From JBBKWX01 sp037969175 (GTDB taxonomy: Bacteria; Bacteroidota; Bacteroidia; AKYH767-A; JBBKVM01), in the NCBI GenBank assembly GCA_037969175.1, contig JBBKWX010000254.1:1-47621 (forward strand): a stretch of 47,621 nt of DNA, in the 5' to 3' direction. How positions within the stretch are numbered: the first letter of the stretch is position 1; each line of letters begins with the position of its first letter. Below the pieces are notes generated by a model, which saw nothing but the letters and a program-made list of their open reading frames with translations, was not told the origin of the DNA and did no database searches. The translations under genes were made by a program, and so were the position numbers. Shown one piece after another: positions 7,745-15,862 of this stretch.

Positions 7745-9793
7745 TTAATTTAGATCTTTCTTTTTTACCATAGTCAGGATACTTGCCAAAGCAACTGTTT
7801 CTCCGGTTTCATCATATACATCCACCAGCCATTTTACAATTCCTTTTGGGATATCGTCTTCTGATTTGGTTTCCTGATCTACTTTTTCTTTAACAGTTAA
7901 TTTTACACCAATGGTCATCCCCGGATACACCGGTTTCGTGAATCGACATTCATCCAAACCATAATTTAACAATACCGGTCCTTTTTTGGGATCAACAAAT
8001 AAACCTGCTGCTGCAGATAAAACAAAATATCCGTGGGCAACTCTTTCTGTAAAAATGGTGCCCTCTAAGGATGTTGCATCCATGTGTGCATAAAAATTAT
8101 CTCCGCTGATATTCGCAAAATTTACAATGTCAGCTTCTGTTACGGTCCTTTTGTGCGTGATCAAAGTATCTCCAATTTGAAGCTCTTCAAAATGTTTCCT
8201 GAAAGGATGAATTACATCTTCAGGTTGATCAGCACCGGGTTGGAATATTTTTGTAATGTGTGTTAATGTTTGAGGAGATCCCTGCAAGGCAGTTCTTTGC
8301 ATATAATGATGAAGTCCGCGCATTCCGCCCATTTCTTCTCCACCACCGGCTCTTCCAGGGCCACCATGTACCAGATGAGCTAAAGGCGAACCATGACCTG
8401 TAGATTCCTTTGCGCAATTTCTATTTATGATCAATAATCGACCATGATATGCAGCCGTTCCCAATACCATCTCTCTGGCGAAATCATCATCAGCTGTAAA
8501 AATAGAACCCACCAAGCTTCCTTTTCCCATTTTTGCAAGCAAAATTGCCTCTTGTGTATTCTTATATGGAATTACAGTACTTACGGGGCCGAAAGCTTCT
8601 ATCTCATGCGGTTCTTTATTGTTGATCGGATCTTTACAATAGAGTAGGAGTGCTGCCATAAAAGCTCCACTTTCATTATCTGCTCCTTTAAGTTCTATAT
8701 TATCCAAAGATCCATACACCAACTCACAACTCTTCATGAGTAAAGAAACTTTCTCCTTTACATCTTTTACTTGTTCTTTGCTTGCCAAGGGGCCCATTCT
8801 AACTCCTTCCACAGCAGGATCACCTATAACAGTACTTGCCAGCTTTTTAGAAATAGCTTGAATAACATCTTGTGCAAGACTCTCAGGAACAATAGTTCTA
8901 CGAATGGCAGTACATTTTTGACCGGCTTTCACGGTCATCTCTCTTGAAACCTCTTTTATGAACAAATCAAATTCTTCTGTTCCCGGTATACAATCAGGTC
9001 CCAGAATACTGCAATTCAGCGAGTCAGCTTCCATATTAAATCTGACATTGTTATTCAGAATAGCCGGAGTCAATTTTAACATCTTTCCGGTTTCTGCTGA
9101 TCCTGTGAATGTGATAACATCCTGCATATCAACATGACTCAGAATATCACCCGCGCTACCACAGATCAACTGCAATGCTCCATCTGGTAGAATTCCCGAA
9201 TTTACTATCTCTCTGACCACTGCTTCTGTAAGATAGGAAGTTACTGTTGCCGGTTTAACTACCGCCGGCATTCCTGCAAGTAGATTTACTGCTATTTTTT
9301 CAAGCATTCCCCAAACAGGGAAATTAAACGCATTGATATGAATAGCTACTCCTTCTAAGGGTACACAAATATGATGACCAAGAAAAGTTCCGGTTTTTGA
9401 AATCGTTTCTGGTTTTCCGTCAACTAAATAAGGTAGATCCGGCAACTCTCTTCTGCCTTTACTTGCATAAACAAACAGGTTCCCAATTCCGCCATCTATA
9501 TCTATCCATGAATCAATTTTTGTAGCACCCGTTTCAGCACTCACTTTATAGAATTCTTCCTTCTTTTCTGTTAGATATAAAGCCAGAGCTTTCAGCATTC
9601 TGGCTCGCTCATGAAAAGTCATTTTTCTAAGAGCCGGACCTCCGGTATTTCTGCCATAGTCTAAGATGGAGGCAAAATCCAAACCCTTCGTGCTTGCTTC
9701 AGCTATTTTTGTTCCGGTTACCGCATTGAAAAGGTCCGTTCCCTGTCCCTCACCATTGATCCATTGGCCTTTTATATAATTTTGAAGTTTCAT
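7745..9793 (-). CDS. paaZ: PaaZ, oxepin-CoA hydrolase / 3-oxo-5,6-dehydrosuberyl-CoA semialdehyde dehydrogenase
   Basis: 682 residues from the chosen start, against 681 for E. coli PaaZ. The N-terminal aldehyde dehydrogenase domain (about 1-515) carries FTGSAETGKML, the general base Glu255 in MEADSLNC and the nucleophile Cys294 in KAGQKCTAIRR. The C-terminal MaoC/hotdog hydratase (about 530-680) has SGDNFYAHMD, with the Asp and His of the hydrolase site, and ERVAHGYFVLSAAAGL. It opens the oxepin-CoA ring and oxidises the resulting aldehyde in aerobic phenylacetate degradation. A longer frame starts at 9838, but that ATG lies inside the upstream terminator hairpin and upstream of the TACTTTTG promoter element, so ATG 9793 is chosen. 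First gene of a five-gene minus-strand operon. Confidence 0.96.
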   Translation of the reverse strand: MKLQNYIKGQWINGEGQGTDLFNAVTGTKIAEASTKGLDFASILDYGRNTGGPALRKMTFHERARMLKALALYLTEKKEEFYKVSAETGATKIDSWIDIDGGIGNLFVYASKGRRELPDLPYLVDGKPETISKTGTFLGHHICVPLEGVAIHINAFNFPVWGMLEKIAVNLLAGMPAVVKPATVTSYLTEAVVREIVNSGILPDGALQLICGSAGDILSHVDMQDVITFTGSAETGKMLKLTPAILNNNVRFNMEADSLNCSILGPDCIPGTEEFDLFIKEVSREMTVKAGQKCTAIRRTIVPESLAQDVIQAISKKLASTVIGDPAVEGVRMGPLASKEQVKDVKEKVSLLMKSCELVYGSLDNIELKGADNESGAFMAALLLYCKDPINNKEPHEIEAFGPVSTVIPYKNTQEAILLAKMGKGSLVGSIFTADDDFAREMVLGTAAYHGRLLIINRNCAKESTGHGSPLAHLVHGGPGRAGGGEEMGGMRGLHHYMQRTALQGSPQTLTHITKIFQPGADQPEDVIHPFRKHFEELQIGDTLITHKRTVTEADIVNFANISGDNFYAHMDATSLEGTIFTERVAHGYFVLSAAAGLFVDPKKGPVLLNYGLDECRFTKPVYPGMTIGVKLTVKEKVDQETKSEDDIPKGIVKWLVDVYDETGETVALASILTMVKKKDLN

Positions 9794-9811
9794 GCTTATC
9801 TTATTGGCTAA

Positions 9812-9819
9812 CAAAAGTA
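9812..9819 (-). promoter_or_regulatory. Bacteroidota -7 promoter element (TACTTTTG) for the paaZ operon
   Basis: On the minus strand TACTTTTG matches TAnnTTTG. It lies 18 bp before the paaZ ATG at 9793 and within the end of the upstream terminator's T tract. I do not see a clear -33 TTG at the usual distance, so this rests on the -7 box and position. Confidence 0.5.
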
Positions 9820-9852
9820 AAAAAAAAAGGCTCGCCATTTATGGAAAGCCTT
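9819..9852 (-). terminator. Rho-independent terminator of the SRPBCC gene
   Basis: Read on the minus strand, AAGGCT (9852-9847) pairs with AGCCTT (9832-9827), with a further CCA/TGG inner pairing, and is followed by about ten T residues. It ends transcription of the gene at 9874-10464 and separates it from paaZ. Confidence 0.85.
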
Positions 9853-9873
9853 GTATTTACATGCTTTTAGAGT

Positions 9874-10464
9874 TTATTGCATCGGAACCGTAAGGCTGTC
9901 GGATGGCATACTTTCAATATGAGATTCTTCGATTTGTAAAGTGACGCTTTCTGCTGCTATCTTCATATTGCTCAAGCCCTTTTCAAAATCCGGCCCTAAA
10001 AAAGTTTCCATCATTAAGCCCATGTATCTGCCTATTGGGTTCATCCCCATATCGCTATCGAATCCCCAGGTAACTTTGGTATTACCTTCAACTGGTTCAA
10101 AAGTGTAATACCCTTTTGCTACTCCTTGCTCCATAAAGTCCAGATCCGTTTCTACTCTGTTAAATGGTTCACTGTTTGTAATTTTCAAATTCCCTTTACC
10201 AACTTTATCATTTCCTTCCCAAGTATACATTGCACCGGTACCGGATTCCGGTCCTGAATATACGATACTCATATTTGGATCTAATTCATTCCAGGGAGAC
10301 CAGTTTTCCCAGTTTTTCAGTGTGTTAACCTGTTCAAAAGCTATTTCTTGCGGAGCATTTATCACAATCGATCTTTCAACATGTACCTCTCTGGGTAAAA
10401 AGAATGATACAATTACAAGTAATACAATAATCCCCAATAGTCCGAGTAAAATTTTCTTTATCAT
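9874..10464 (-). CDS. SRPBCC family (polyketide cyclase/START-like) membrane-anchored protein
   Basis: 196 residues. An N-terminal hydrophobic segment (residues 5-23, ending FFLPRE) should anchor it in the inner membrane or act as an uncleaved signal. The rest is a helix-grip domain of the polyketide_cyc2 type: VHVERSIVINAPQEIAFEQV, WENWSPWNELDPNM, GAMYTWEG and TKVTWGFDSDMGMNPIGRYMG are the usual landmarks. These domains bind hydrophobic ligands; no ligand is known for this one. It has its own TATATTTG promoter element and its own terminator, so it is a single-gene unit and not a paa gene despite its position. Confidence 0.85.
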   Translation of the reverse strand: MIKKILLGLLGIIVLLVIVSFFLPREVHVERSIVINAPQEIAFEQVNTLKNWENWSPWNELDPNMSIVYSGPESGTGAMYTWEGNDKVGKGNLKITNSEPFNRVETDLDFMEQGVAKGYYTFEPVEGNTKVTWGFDSDMGMNPIGRYMGLMMETFLGPDFEKGLSNMKIAAESVTLQIEESHIESMPSDSLTVPMQ

Positions 10465-10491
10465 AATTATATTTTTAGACGGTTAGTGAGA

Positions 10492-10499
10492 CAAATATA
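10492..10499 (-). promoter_or_regulatory. -7 promoter element (TATATTTG) for the SRPBCC gene
   Basis: TATATTTG on the minus strand matches TAnnTTTG, 27 bp before the ATG at 10464. No convincing -33 TTG was found. Confidence 0.5.
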
Positions 10500-10670
10500 A
10501 TATTAATTGGCTTTCATTGGATTAAGATGTATTAAGTCTTGATTCGTAAATGATAGATTATCAGTCTAATATAATATAGTTTAGATATTAACCCTCAAAT
10601 TTGGCCTGTTCACCAAAAAGTCAATGTAAAAAAAGCATTTCAGGGCTAAATTGCTTAAAATTAATGAAAG

Positions 10671-11237
10671 GTGTCAGCAATTATTAATCTGAAAAGTAAA
10701 TTATTCATATTCGCCATAATCTTTACAACTCAAATTCCTGCGCAATTATTTGCGCGCAATGAAGGAACAAAGAGTTTCAAAGATCAGACCGGAGGAATTG
10801 AAATTCTCATCCCTCAGCCTTGGCAAGCAATCGAACATTCAGATTCAGATGCAATTCAGGTTTTTCTTGCATCCGGTAGAGGAATGTTTGATACCGGCAT
10901 AATCTATAATAGAATTCTGGATTTTAAAAAAGTTTATCCGGAATCTGATTCCAAGCATGTTGTGGCTGTATGGACCAATATGATGGATAATAATTGTAGA
11001 TCTTATTTTTCTTGTGAAGTATTGAATACAGTTAAAAGCAGTTCAGGAAAATTTCAAGGTGTGAAACGAGAAATACGCTATACACCTTTGGAAGGGCAAA
11101 GCTCCATGCAAGCATATCAACTTGTTTTTTATTCAGACAATGTATTAATTTACATTACGATGCAAGCTCCTTCAGATGAATGGAAAGAAGAAGTCACTCA
11201 ATTTGACCTAGCTGTTTCAAGTCTGATTCTCAAATAA
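10671..11237 (+). CDS. Secreted protein of unknown function
   Basis: 188 residues, not recognised. The N-terminus (KSKLFIFAIIFTTQIPAQLFA, then RNEG) is a standard signal peptide with cleavage after LFA, so the protein is exported. The mature part is a compact alpha/beta domain (GIEILIPQPWQAIEH, GVKREIRYTPLEG, QAYQLVFYSDNVLIYITMQAP, EEVTQFDLAVSSLIL) of the kind seen in PsbP/DUF1795-like proteins; that resemblance is only by eye. The frame opens with GTG at 10671 because an in-frame TGA lies just upstream. An out-of-frame ATG at 10664 gives only seven codons. No -7 element stands out upstream. Single-gene unit. Confidence 0.75.
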   Translation: MSAIINLKSKLFIFAIIFTTQIPAQLFARNEGTKSFKDQTGGIEILIPQPWQAIEHSDSDAIQVFLASGRGMFDTGIIYNRILDFKKVYPESDSKHVVAVWTNMMDNNCRSYFSCEVLNTVKSSSGKFQGVKREIRYTPLEGQSSMQAYQLVFYSDNVLIYITMQAPSDEWKEEVTQFDLAVSSLILK

Positions 11238-11252
11238 ATTAAATACAGTTTT

Positions 11253-11522
11253 TTATTCGGACTTACCTGCTGACCGAGAATAATAGGGCAGATCTGACAG
11301 GACAGGCAGAGTGATATTTAATACAAAATCCGATTGTTCAATTCTCATATTTCTTTCAAAGCTGGATCTGTCAGGTGAAAATAAATTAAGCCCCCTGATG
11401 CTTTGTCCTTTTTCTATAGGATTAGACCAAATACTCCCTTCACTGTTCTCATTTCGGATTCTACAAAAAGCACCACAACTGTGATCCATTCTTTCTGTTC
11501 TGAATTGAAATAAGTTTTTCAT
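11253..11522 (-). CDS. Doubtful small ORF, 89 codons
   Basis: An ATG-initiated frame fills part of the 450-bp stretch between the secreted protein and the RnfD-like gene. The product (starts MKNLFQFRTERMDHSCG, ends RSAGKSE) has no signal peptide, membrane segment or motif I recognise, and no TAnnTTTG box is placed in front of it. It may be a lineage-specific small gene or chance. The rest of the stretch (11523-11689) shows nothing else. Confidence 0.25.
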   Translation of the reverse strand: MKNLFQFRTERMDHSCGAFCRIRNENSEGSIWSNPIEKGQSIRGLNLFSPDRSSFERNMRIEQSDFVLNITLPVLSDLPYYSRSAGKSE

Positions 11523-11689
11523 TTTCGAAAAATAGACTTGTTTGAAAAGACAATTTTACGGCTAGAAACGTTTAGTTCCCGGTTTAGGATTTTGTTTTAT
11601 CAACAAAATGAATTGTATAACTCCGAAACATAAATTGAGTCATTTATATTTATTAAAATCTGATCTCTATAATTTTTTTGATATCCAGT

Positions 11690-12589
11690 ATGGAATTTAT
11701 TACCGGTACGCATCCTACCAATATAAAATCCAAATCCATGTCTGCTCACTTAAATCTGGAACTCTCTGTTCCTCCCGTAAGTTTTTTAAATGGTCTAACA
11801 TCTTTCATAAAGGATGCACGTAATTTTCAAATACTTTATCTCACATCCTTTTTAATTTTCGGCTTAAGTTTTTTGAATTGGGATTCCGACTTACCGAGAT
11901 ATGCAATTACAATTACCACTTGCTTATTAATTCAAGCCATTGGTTTATTCGTTGAGGGTAAAAACATGACCGGGCTGAAAAGTGCGGCCATAACGGCTTT
12001 GGGCCTGTGTTTACTCTTAAAGACAAATGGTTTATGGCCGGCTTTTTTAGCTTCATCAATTGCAATAGGAAGTAAATTTATAATCCGTGTAAATGCAAAA
12101 CATGTTTTTAATCCGGCTAATATTGGAATAATTGCTGCAATCATATTGACTCCGGATGCCTGGATCTCTCCTGGACAATGGGGCACAAATTCAATCTTAA
12201 TATTTTTATTTTCAGCTTCCGGTTTAATGATCCTCTTAAAAGTTGGAAGACTTGATACATCCCTGCCTTTTTTGATTACGCTTTTTATCCTTGAATATTC
12301 AAGATCGGTTTTATATATGGGTTGGGGCGTCGACGTGGTATTACACAAGATGACAAATGGTACAATTCTTTTGTTTGCATTTTTCATGATCACTGATCCG
12401 GTGACAACACCGAACTCTCCCGGAGCAAGAATTTTTTGGTCAATACTTATAGCAATTATTTCATTTTTTATTGCAGGATTTCAATTCATACATACAGCAC
12501 CTATCTGGACTTTATTTCTCATTTCTCCTGTCACAATTATTTTGGATAAAATTTATAAACACTCAACTTTTAAATGGATAAACTCATGA
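11690..12589 (+). CDS. RnfD/NqrB-like integral membrane protein
   Basis: About 299 residues with eight to ten hydrophobic segments. The loop motifs KHVFNPANIGI (mid-protein) and FMITDPVTTPNSPGARIFW (C-terminal third) are hallmarks of the NQR2/RnfD/RnfE family, membrane subunits of Na+-translocating NADH:quinone and Rnf ferredoxin oxidoreductases. I cannot find the S-G-A-T type motif that carries covalent FMN in true RnfD/NqrB, and no other rnf or nqr gene is near. The longest frame starts with TTG at 11678; ATG 11690 is used here, and ATG 11738 (sequence MSAHLNLELS) is equally possible. Its stop overlaps the start of the DUF2330 gene as ATGA, so the two products are probably partners. Confidence 0.8.
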   Translation: MEFITGTHPTNIKSKSMSAHLNLELSVPPVSFLNGLTSFIKDARNFQILYLTSFLIFGLSFLNWDSDLPRYAITITTCLLIQAIGLFVEGKNMTGLKSAAITALGLCLLLKTNGLWPAFLASSIAIGSKFIIRVNAKHVFNPANIGIIAAIILTPDAWISPGQWGTNSILIFLFSASGLMILLKVGRLDTSLPFLITLFILEYSRSVLYMGWGVDVVLHKMTNGTILLFAFFMITDPVTTPNSPGARIFWSILIAIISFFIAGFQFIHTAPIWTLFLISPVTIILDKIYKHSTFKWINS

Positions 12590-14001
12590 AAAAATTAGCA
12601 ATTATTTTACTTGCACTCTTTGGTCAGACCAATGATGCATCAGCGTTCTGTGGCTTCTATGTCGCTAAAGCAGACGCAAGTCTTTTCAATACTAAATCCC
12701 AAGTCATAATTGTCAGGGATGGTGATTACAGTGTGATAACGATGTCAAATGATTTTAAAGGAGATGTCAAAGATTTCGCCATGGTAGTGCCGGTTCCGGT
12801 AGTACTTCAAAAGGAAGATATCAAAGTTGTGAATGCAAATTTGTTCCAAAAACTTGATTCGTATTCTGCGCCAAGAATAGTTCAGTATTTTGATTCTAAT
12901 CCTTGTTATGATGTATATGAGTTAGATGGTAATATGCCTGCTTCTTTATCTGAAGTGACAGTAACCCGATCTTCCTCTGATATGAAAAAAGAGAAGAGTC
13001 TGGGTGTGACTATCGAAGCCAGATACACTGTTGGAGAATATGACATTTTACTCCTCTCTGCAAAAGAATCTGTTGGTCTCAAGACCTGGTTGATTTCGAA
13101 TGGATATAAGATACCTGCAACTGCAGAAGAAGTACTTGAACCGTATATCAAAAGTAACATGAAGTTTTTTGTGGTAAAAGTAAATTTGGAACGTCAACTC
13201 AGTTCGAACTTTGAATCACTCAGACCTATACAGATCCGTTTTAACTCTCCAAAGTTTATGTTGCCAATACGTTTAGGGATGGCAAATGCAAACGGACCAC
13301 AAGACATGATCGTTTATGCATTTACAAAAACGGGTAGAGTGGAAGCTGTGAATTACAGAACTGTTAAAGTACCCACTGATAGAAATATTCCTGTTTTTGT
13401 TCAACAAAAATTTGGTCAGTTTTATAAAAGCTTATTTGACCGAGCTTACAGAAGAGAAGGACGAAATACTGTATTCCTTGAATATGCCTGGAATGTAAGT
13501 CCGCAAAATAATATTAAATGTGATCCTTGTGTTTCAACACCACCCGTTTTTTCAGAGTTTTCACAAGCCGGAGTTAACTGGGCTAGTCCAGGGAGTCAAG
13601 TGTTTTTTACAAGAATGCATGTTCGCTACACACGTGATAAGTTTCCTCAAGATTTGGTTTTTCAGATAACTCCGAACCGCGAAAATTATCAGGCAAGATA
13701 TGTGATCACACATGCTGCCACAGGAGATTTAAGCTGTGATGAAGGAAAAAGCTATATGCAGAATTTGAAGTTTAGAAGATCAAATGAATTGGATGAATTG
13801 GCCAGCCTCACGGGTTGGGATGTATCTGGTTATCGAGAGACATTTGAAAAGAAGAATAGGTATGAAGAAAATATCTTACCCATACTTAATATCAACAATT
13901 GGAAAAAAACAAACACAATTTTGATTTTGATATTGTCTATTATTTCAATAATAATTGTGGCGTTGAGCTTCAGAAGTACCAAAGAAAAAACCGCAGTCTG
14001 A
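12586..14001 (+). CDS. DUF2330 protein, signal peptide plus C-terminal membrane anchor
   Basis: 471 residues from ATG 12586, which overlaps the stop of the RnfD-like gene (ATGA); an upstream ATG at 12574 is less likely because it disturbs the signal peptide. Order: signal peptide MKKLAIILLALFGQTNDASA; a DUF2330 domain beginning FCGFYVAKADASLFNTKSQV and containing DFAMVVPVPVVL, MLPIRLGMANANG and VFVQQKFG; a CxxC pair in IKCDPC; a hydrophobic helix (about 441-460) and a short basic tail KSTK-type. The bulk is therefore periplasmic, tethered to the inner membrane. DUF2330 has no established function. Coupling to an RnfD-like subunit suggests a membrane redox or transport module, but that is inference. 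Confidence 0.85.
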   Translation: MKKLAIILLALFGQTNDASAFCGFYVAKADASLFNTKSQVIIVRDGDYSVITMSNDFKGDVKDFAMVVPVPVVLQKEDIKVVNANLFQKLDSYSAPRIVQYFDSNPCYDVYELDGNMPASLSEVTVTRSSSDMKKEKSLGVTIEARYTVGEYDILLLSAKESVGLKTWLISNGYKIPATAEEVLEPYIKSNMKFFVVKVNLERQLSSNFESLRPIQIRFNSPKFMLPIRLGMANANGPQDMIVYAFTKTGRVEAVNYRTVKVPTDRNIPVFVQQKFGQFYKSLFDRAYRREGRNTVFLEYAWNVSPQNNIKCDPCVSTPPVFSEFSQAGVNWASPGSQVFFTRMHVRYTRDKFPQDLVFQITPNRENYQARYVITHAATGDLSCDEGKSYMQNLKFRRSNELDELASLTGWDVSGYRETFEKKNRYEENILPILNINNWKKTNTILILILSIISIIIVALSFRSTKEKTAV

Positions 14002-14018
14002 TTCCTGTTTTTCTGCGT

Positions 14019-14050
14019 AATAGTCCCGTGAAAACGGGACTATTTTTTTT
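14019..14050 (+). terminator. Rho-independent terminator after the DUF2330 gene
   Basis: An 11-bp perfect stem (AATAGTCCCGT, 14019-14029, with 14034-14044), a GAAA tetraloop and a run of eight T. The stop codon of the convergent paaY gene lies inside the 3' arm. No T tract follows on the minus strand. Confidence 0.92.
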
Positions 14051-14642
14051 GATTCTCTTTCCAGTTTTTATAAATATCCTGCTGTTTAGGTCTATTCATG
14101 GGGACTTCACGCAAAGGTTCACAAGGCTTCATTGTCTCATACATTTCGGATGGTAATTGTTGGTACAACTTTGTTCCATCAGTTTTCCATGCTATCATAT
14201 CATCACTGACTTCTTTGACAATCTTTGCCGGATTTCCAACCACAACACTTCGGTTAGGTATTTGCATTTTTGCAGGTATAAAACAAAGTGCACCAATGAT
14301 ACATTCGTCTCCGACTATTACATCATCCATGATCACCGAGTTCATCCCTACCAGCGTATTTTTTCCTATAGTTGCACCGTGAATGACTGCTCCATGTCCA
14401 ATGTGAGCCGCCTCTTTTAATTCAACAGTTATTCCGGGGAACATGTGTATAGTGCAATTCTCCTGAACATTACAACCATCTCCAATAATTATGGCTCCCC
14501 AGTCTCCTCGCAGTGCGGCACCCGGACCGATATATACATTTTTACCAATGATAACATTTCCGGTCACACAAGCATTGGGATGAATGTATGCACTTTCATG
14601 TATCACAGGTTTATATCCATTGAATTCGAAAATATTTGCCAT
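14040..14642 (-). CDS. paaY: PaaY, hexapeptide-repeat thioesterase of phenylacetate catabolism
   Basis: 200 residues against 196 for E. coli PaaY. A left-handed beta helix of hexapeptide repeats runs from about residue 15 to 135 (HPNACVTGNVIIGKNVYIG, GATIGKNTLVGMNSVIMDDV). His residues in CTIHMFPG and AAHIGHGAVIHG are placed like the metal ligands of gamma-carbonic-anhydrase-like proteins, and the C-terminal helix follows GNPAKIVKEVSDDM. PaaY hydrolyses ring-1,2-dihydroxy-type CoA dead-end products and so prevents CoA depletion. The gene lies 2 bp after the thiolase in a paaI-pcaF-paaY operon, which favours PaaY over a generic carbonic-anhydrase homologue. Confidence 0.9.
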   Translation of the reverse strand: MANIFEFNGYKPVIHESAYIHPNACVTGNVIIGKNVYIGPGAALRGDWGAIIIGDGCNVQENCTIHMFPGITVELKEAAHIGHGAVIHGATIGKNTLVGMNSVIMDDVIVGDECIIGALCFIPAKMQIPNRSVVVGNPAKIVKEVSDDMIAWKTDGTKLYQQLPSEMYETMKPCEPLREVPMNRPKQQDIYKNWKENQKK

Positions 14643-14644
14643 GT

Positions 14645-15850
14645 TTAGACACGTTCAATTATAGTTGCATATCCTTGTCCAACTCCAATACACATTGTGC
14701 AAAGAGCATATTTTTTATTTTGTTTTTGCAACTCTAGTGCTGCAGTTAAGATCAAACGGGCACCTGACATTCCAAGTGGGTGACCCAAAGCTATTGCTCC
14801 TCCGTTAGGATTTATTCTTGGATCATTATCACTTAATCCCCATTCCCGGATGCAGGCCAGGCTCTGTGAAGCAAAAGCTTCATTAAGTTCAATGATATCC
14901 ATATCCTTCAAAGTTAGTCCTGCCCTTTTTAATGCTTTGTTACTGGCTTCGACCGGACCGATACCCATTATTCTTGGCTCAACTCCTGAAACTGCAGCTG
15001 ATACAATGCGCGCTATGGGTTTAAGATTATGATTCTTAATTCCTGTTTCAGAAGAAATGAGCAATGCTGCGGCTCCGTCATTCAATCCACTTGCATTACC
15101 GGGCGTCACAGTTCCATCAGGTCTGAAAGCGGGTCTTAGTTTAGATAGAATTTCAATAGTTGTTTCCGGCCTTATGAATTCATCTATTTCAAATAATACA
15201 GGATCAGCTTTTTTTACCGGAATAGAAATAGGACAAATTTCAAGTGCATGTCTGCCATTAGAAGCAGCTTCAGTGGCTTTTTTTTGTGAATTAAATGCAA
15301 AAATATCCTGATCTTCTCTGCTGATCTTATATTTATCTACCAGGTTTTCGGCCGTTTCACCCATGCTGTCAACACCCCAATGTTTTTCCATTAATGGATT
15401 TACAAACCTCCATCCGAAGCTGGAGTCATACATCTTGGCATCTCTTCCAAAAGCACTGGAAGTTTTCGAGATAACCCAGGGACCTCTTGTCATATGTTCA
15501 ACCCCCCCTGAGATATAAACATCTCCATTACCAAATTTGATAGCTGCGGCAGCATTAACAGTTGCAGCCATTCCTGAAGCACAAAGTCTATTTACAGTTT
15601 CAGCACCGGCTGTATAAGGGATCCCTGCTAATAAGGAAGCCATTCTCGCTACATTTCTATTATCTTCTCCTGCTTGATTTGCACAACCAAGAATTACATC
15701 CTCAATAGCATTTGGATCGAGACTTGAACATTTTGCTATTAATGCTTTTAAGACAGTTGCTGCAAGATCATCAGCCCGGATTCCGGAAAGTGTACCTCCA
15801 AAATTTCCGATTCCCGATCGTATTCCATCAATTATATAAGCTTCTTTCAT
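14645..15850 (-). CDS. pcaF: 3-oxoadipyl-CoA thiolase (PcaF/PaaJ)
   Basis: 401 residues, the exact length of E. coli PaaJ. Thiolase landmarks: nucleophile Cys90 in NRLCASGM, the GGVEHMTRGP loop, the His of GGAIALGHPLGMSGAR and the second catalytic cysteine in CTMCIGVGQG near the C-terminus. The segment WRFVNPLMEKHWGVDSMGETAE is the type seen in oxoadipyl-CoA thiolases. It cleaves 3-oxoadipyl-CoA, and in the phenylacetate route also 3-oxo-5,6-dehydrosuberyl-CoA, to acetyl-CoA and succinyl-CoA or dehydroadipyl-CoA. It lies between paaI and paaY with spacings of 12 and 2 bp. Confidence 0.93.
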   Translation of the reverse strand: MKEAYIIDGIRSGIGNFGGTLSGIRADDLAATVLKALIAKCSSLDPNAIEDVILGCANQAGEDNRNVARMASLLAGIPYTAGAETVNRLCASGMAATVNAAAAIKFGNGDVYISGGVEHMTRGPWVISKTSSAFGRDAKMYDSSFGWRFVNPLMEKHWGVDSMGETAENLVDKYKISREDQDIFAFNSQKKATEAASNGRHALEICPISIPVKKADPVLFEIDEFIRPETTIEILSKLRPAFRPDGTVTPGNASGLNDGAAALLISSETGIKNHNLKPIARIVSAAVSGVEPRIMGIGPVEASNKALKRAGLTLKDMDIIELNEAFASQSLACIREWGLSDNDPRINPNGGAIALGHPLGMSGARLILTAALELQKQNKKYALCTMCIGVGQGYATIIERV

Positions 15851-15862
15851 ATTCTGATTTAA

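Noticed and set aside
9794..9838. N-terminal extension of PaaZ starting MASLFFLLLL
   Set aside because: It lies inside the upstream terminator hairpin and upstream of the TACTTTTG box; the 682-residue form from 9793 matches the known PaaZ length and active-site numbering.
4839..9838. Both the fused E1 and the longest PaaZ frame being 697 codons
   Set aside because: Coincidence: the proteins are unrelated and PaaZ is 682 residues from its likely start.
10664..10690. Possible frameshift at the start of the secreted protein gene (ATG at 10664 in another frame)
   Set aside because: The GTG at 10671 gives a complete signal peptide in frame; the sequence gives no independent sign of a frameshift.
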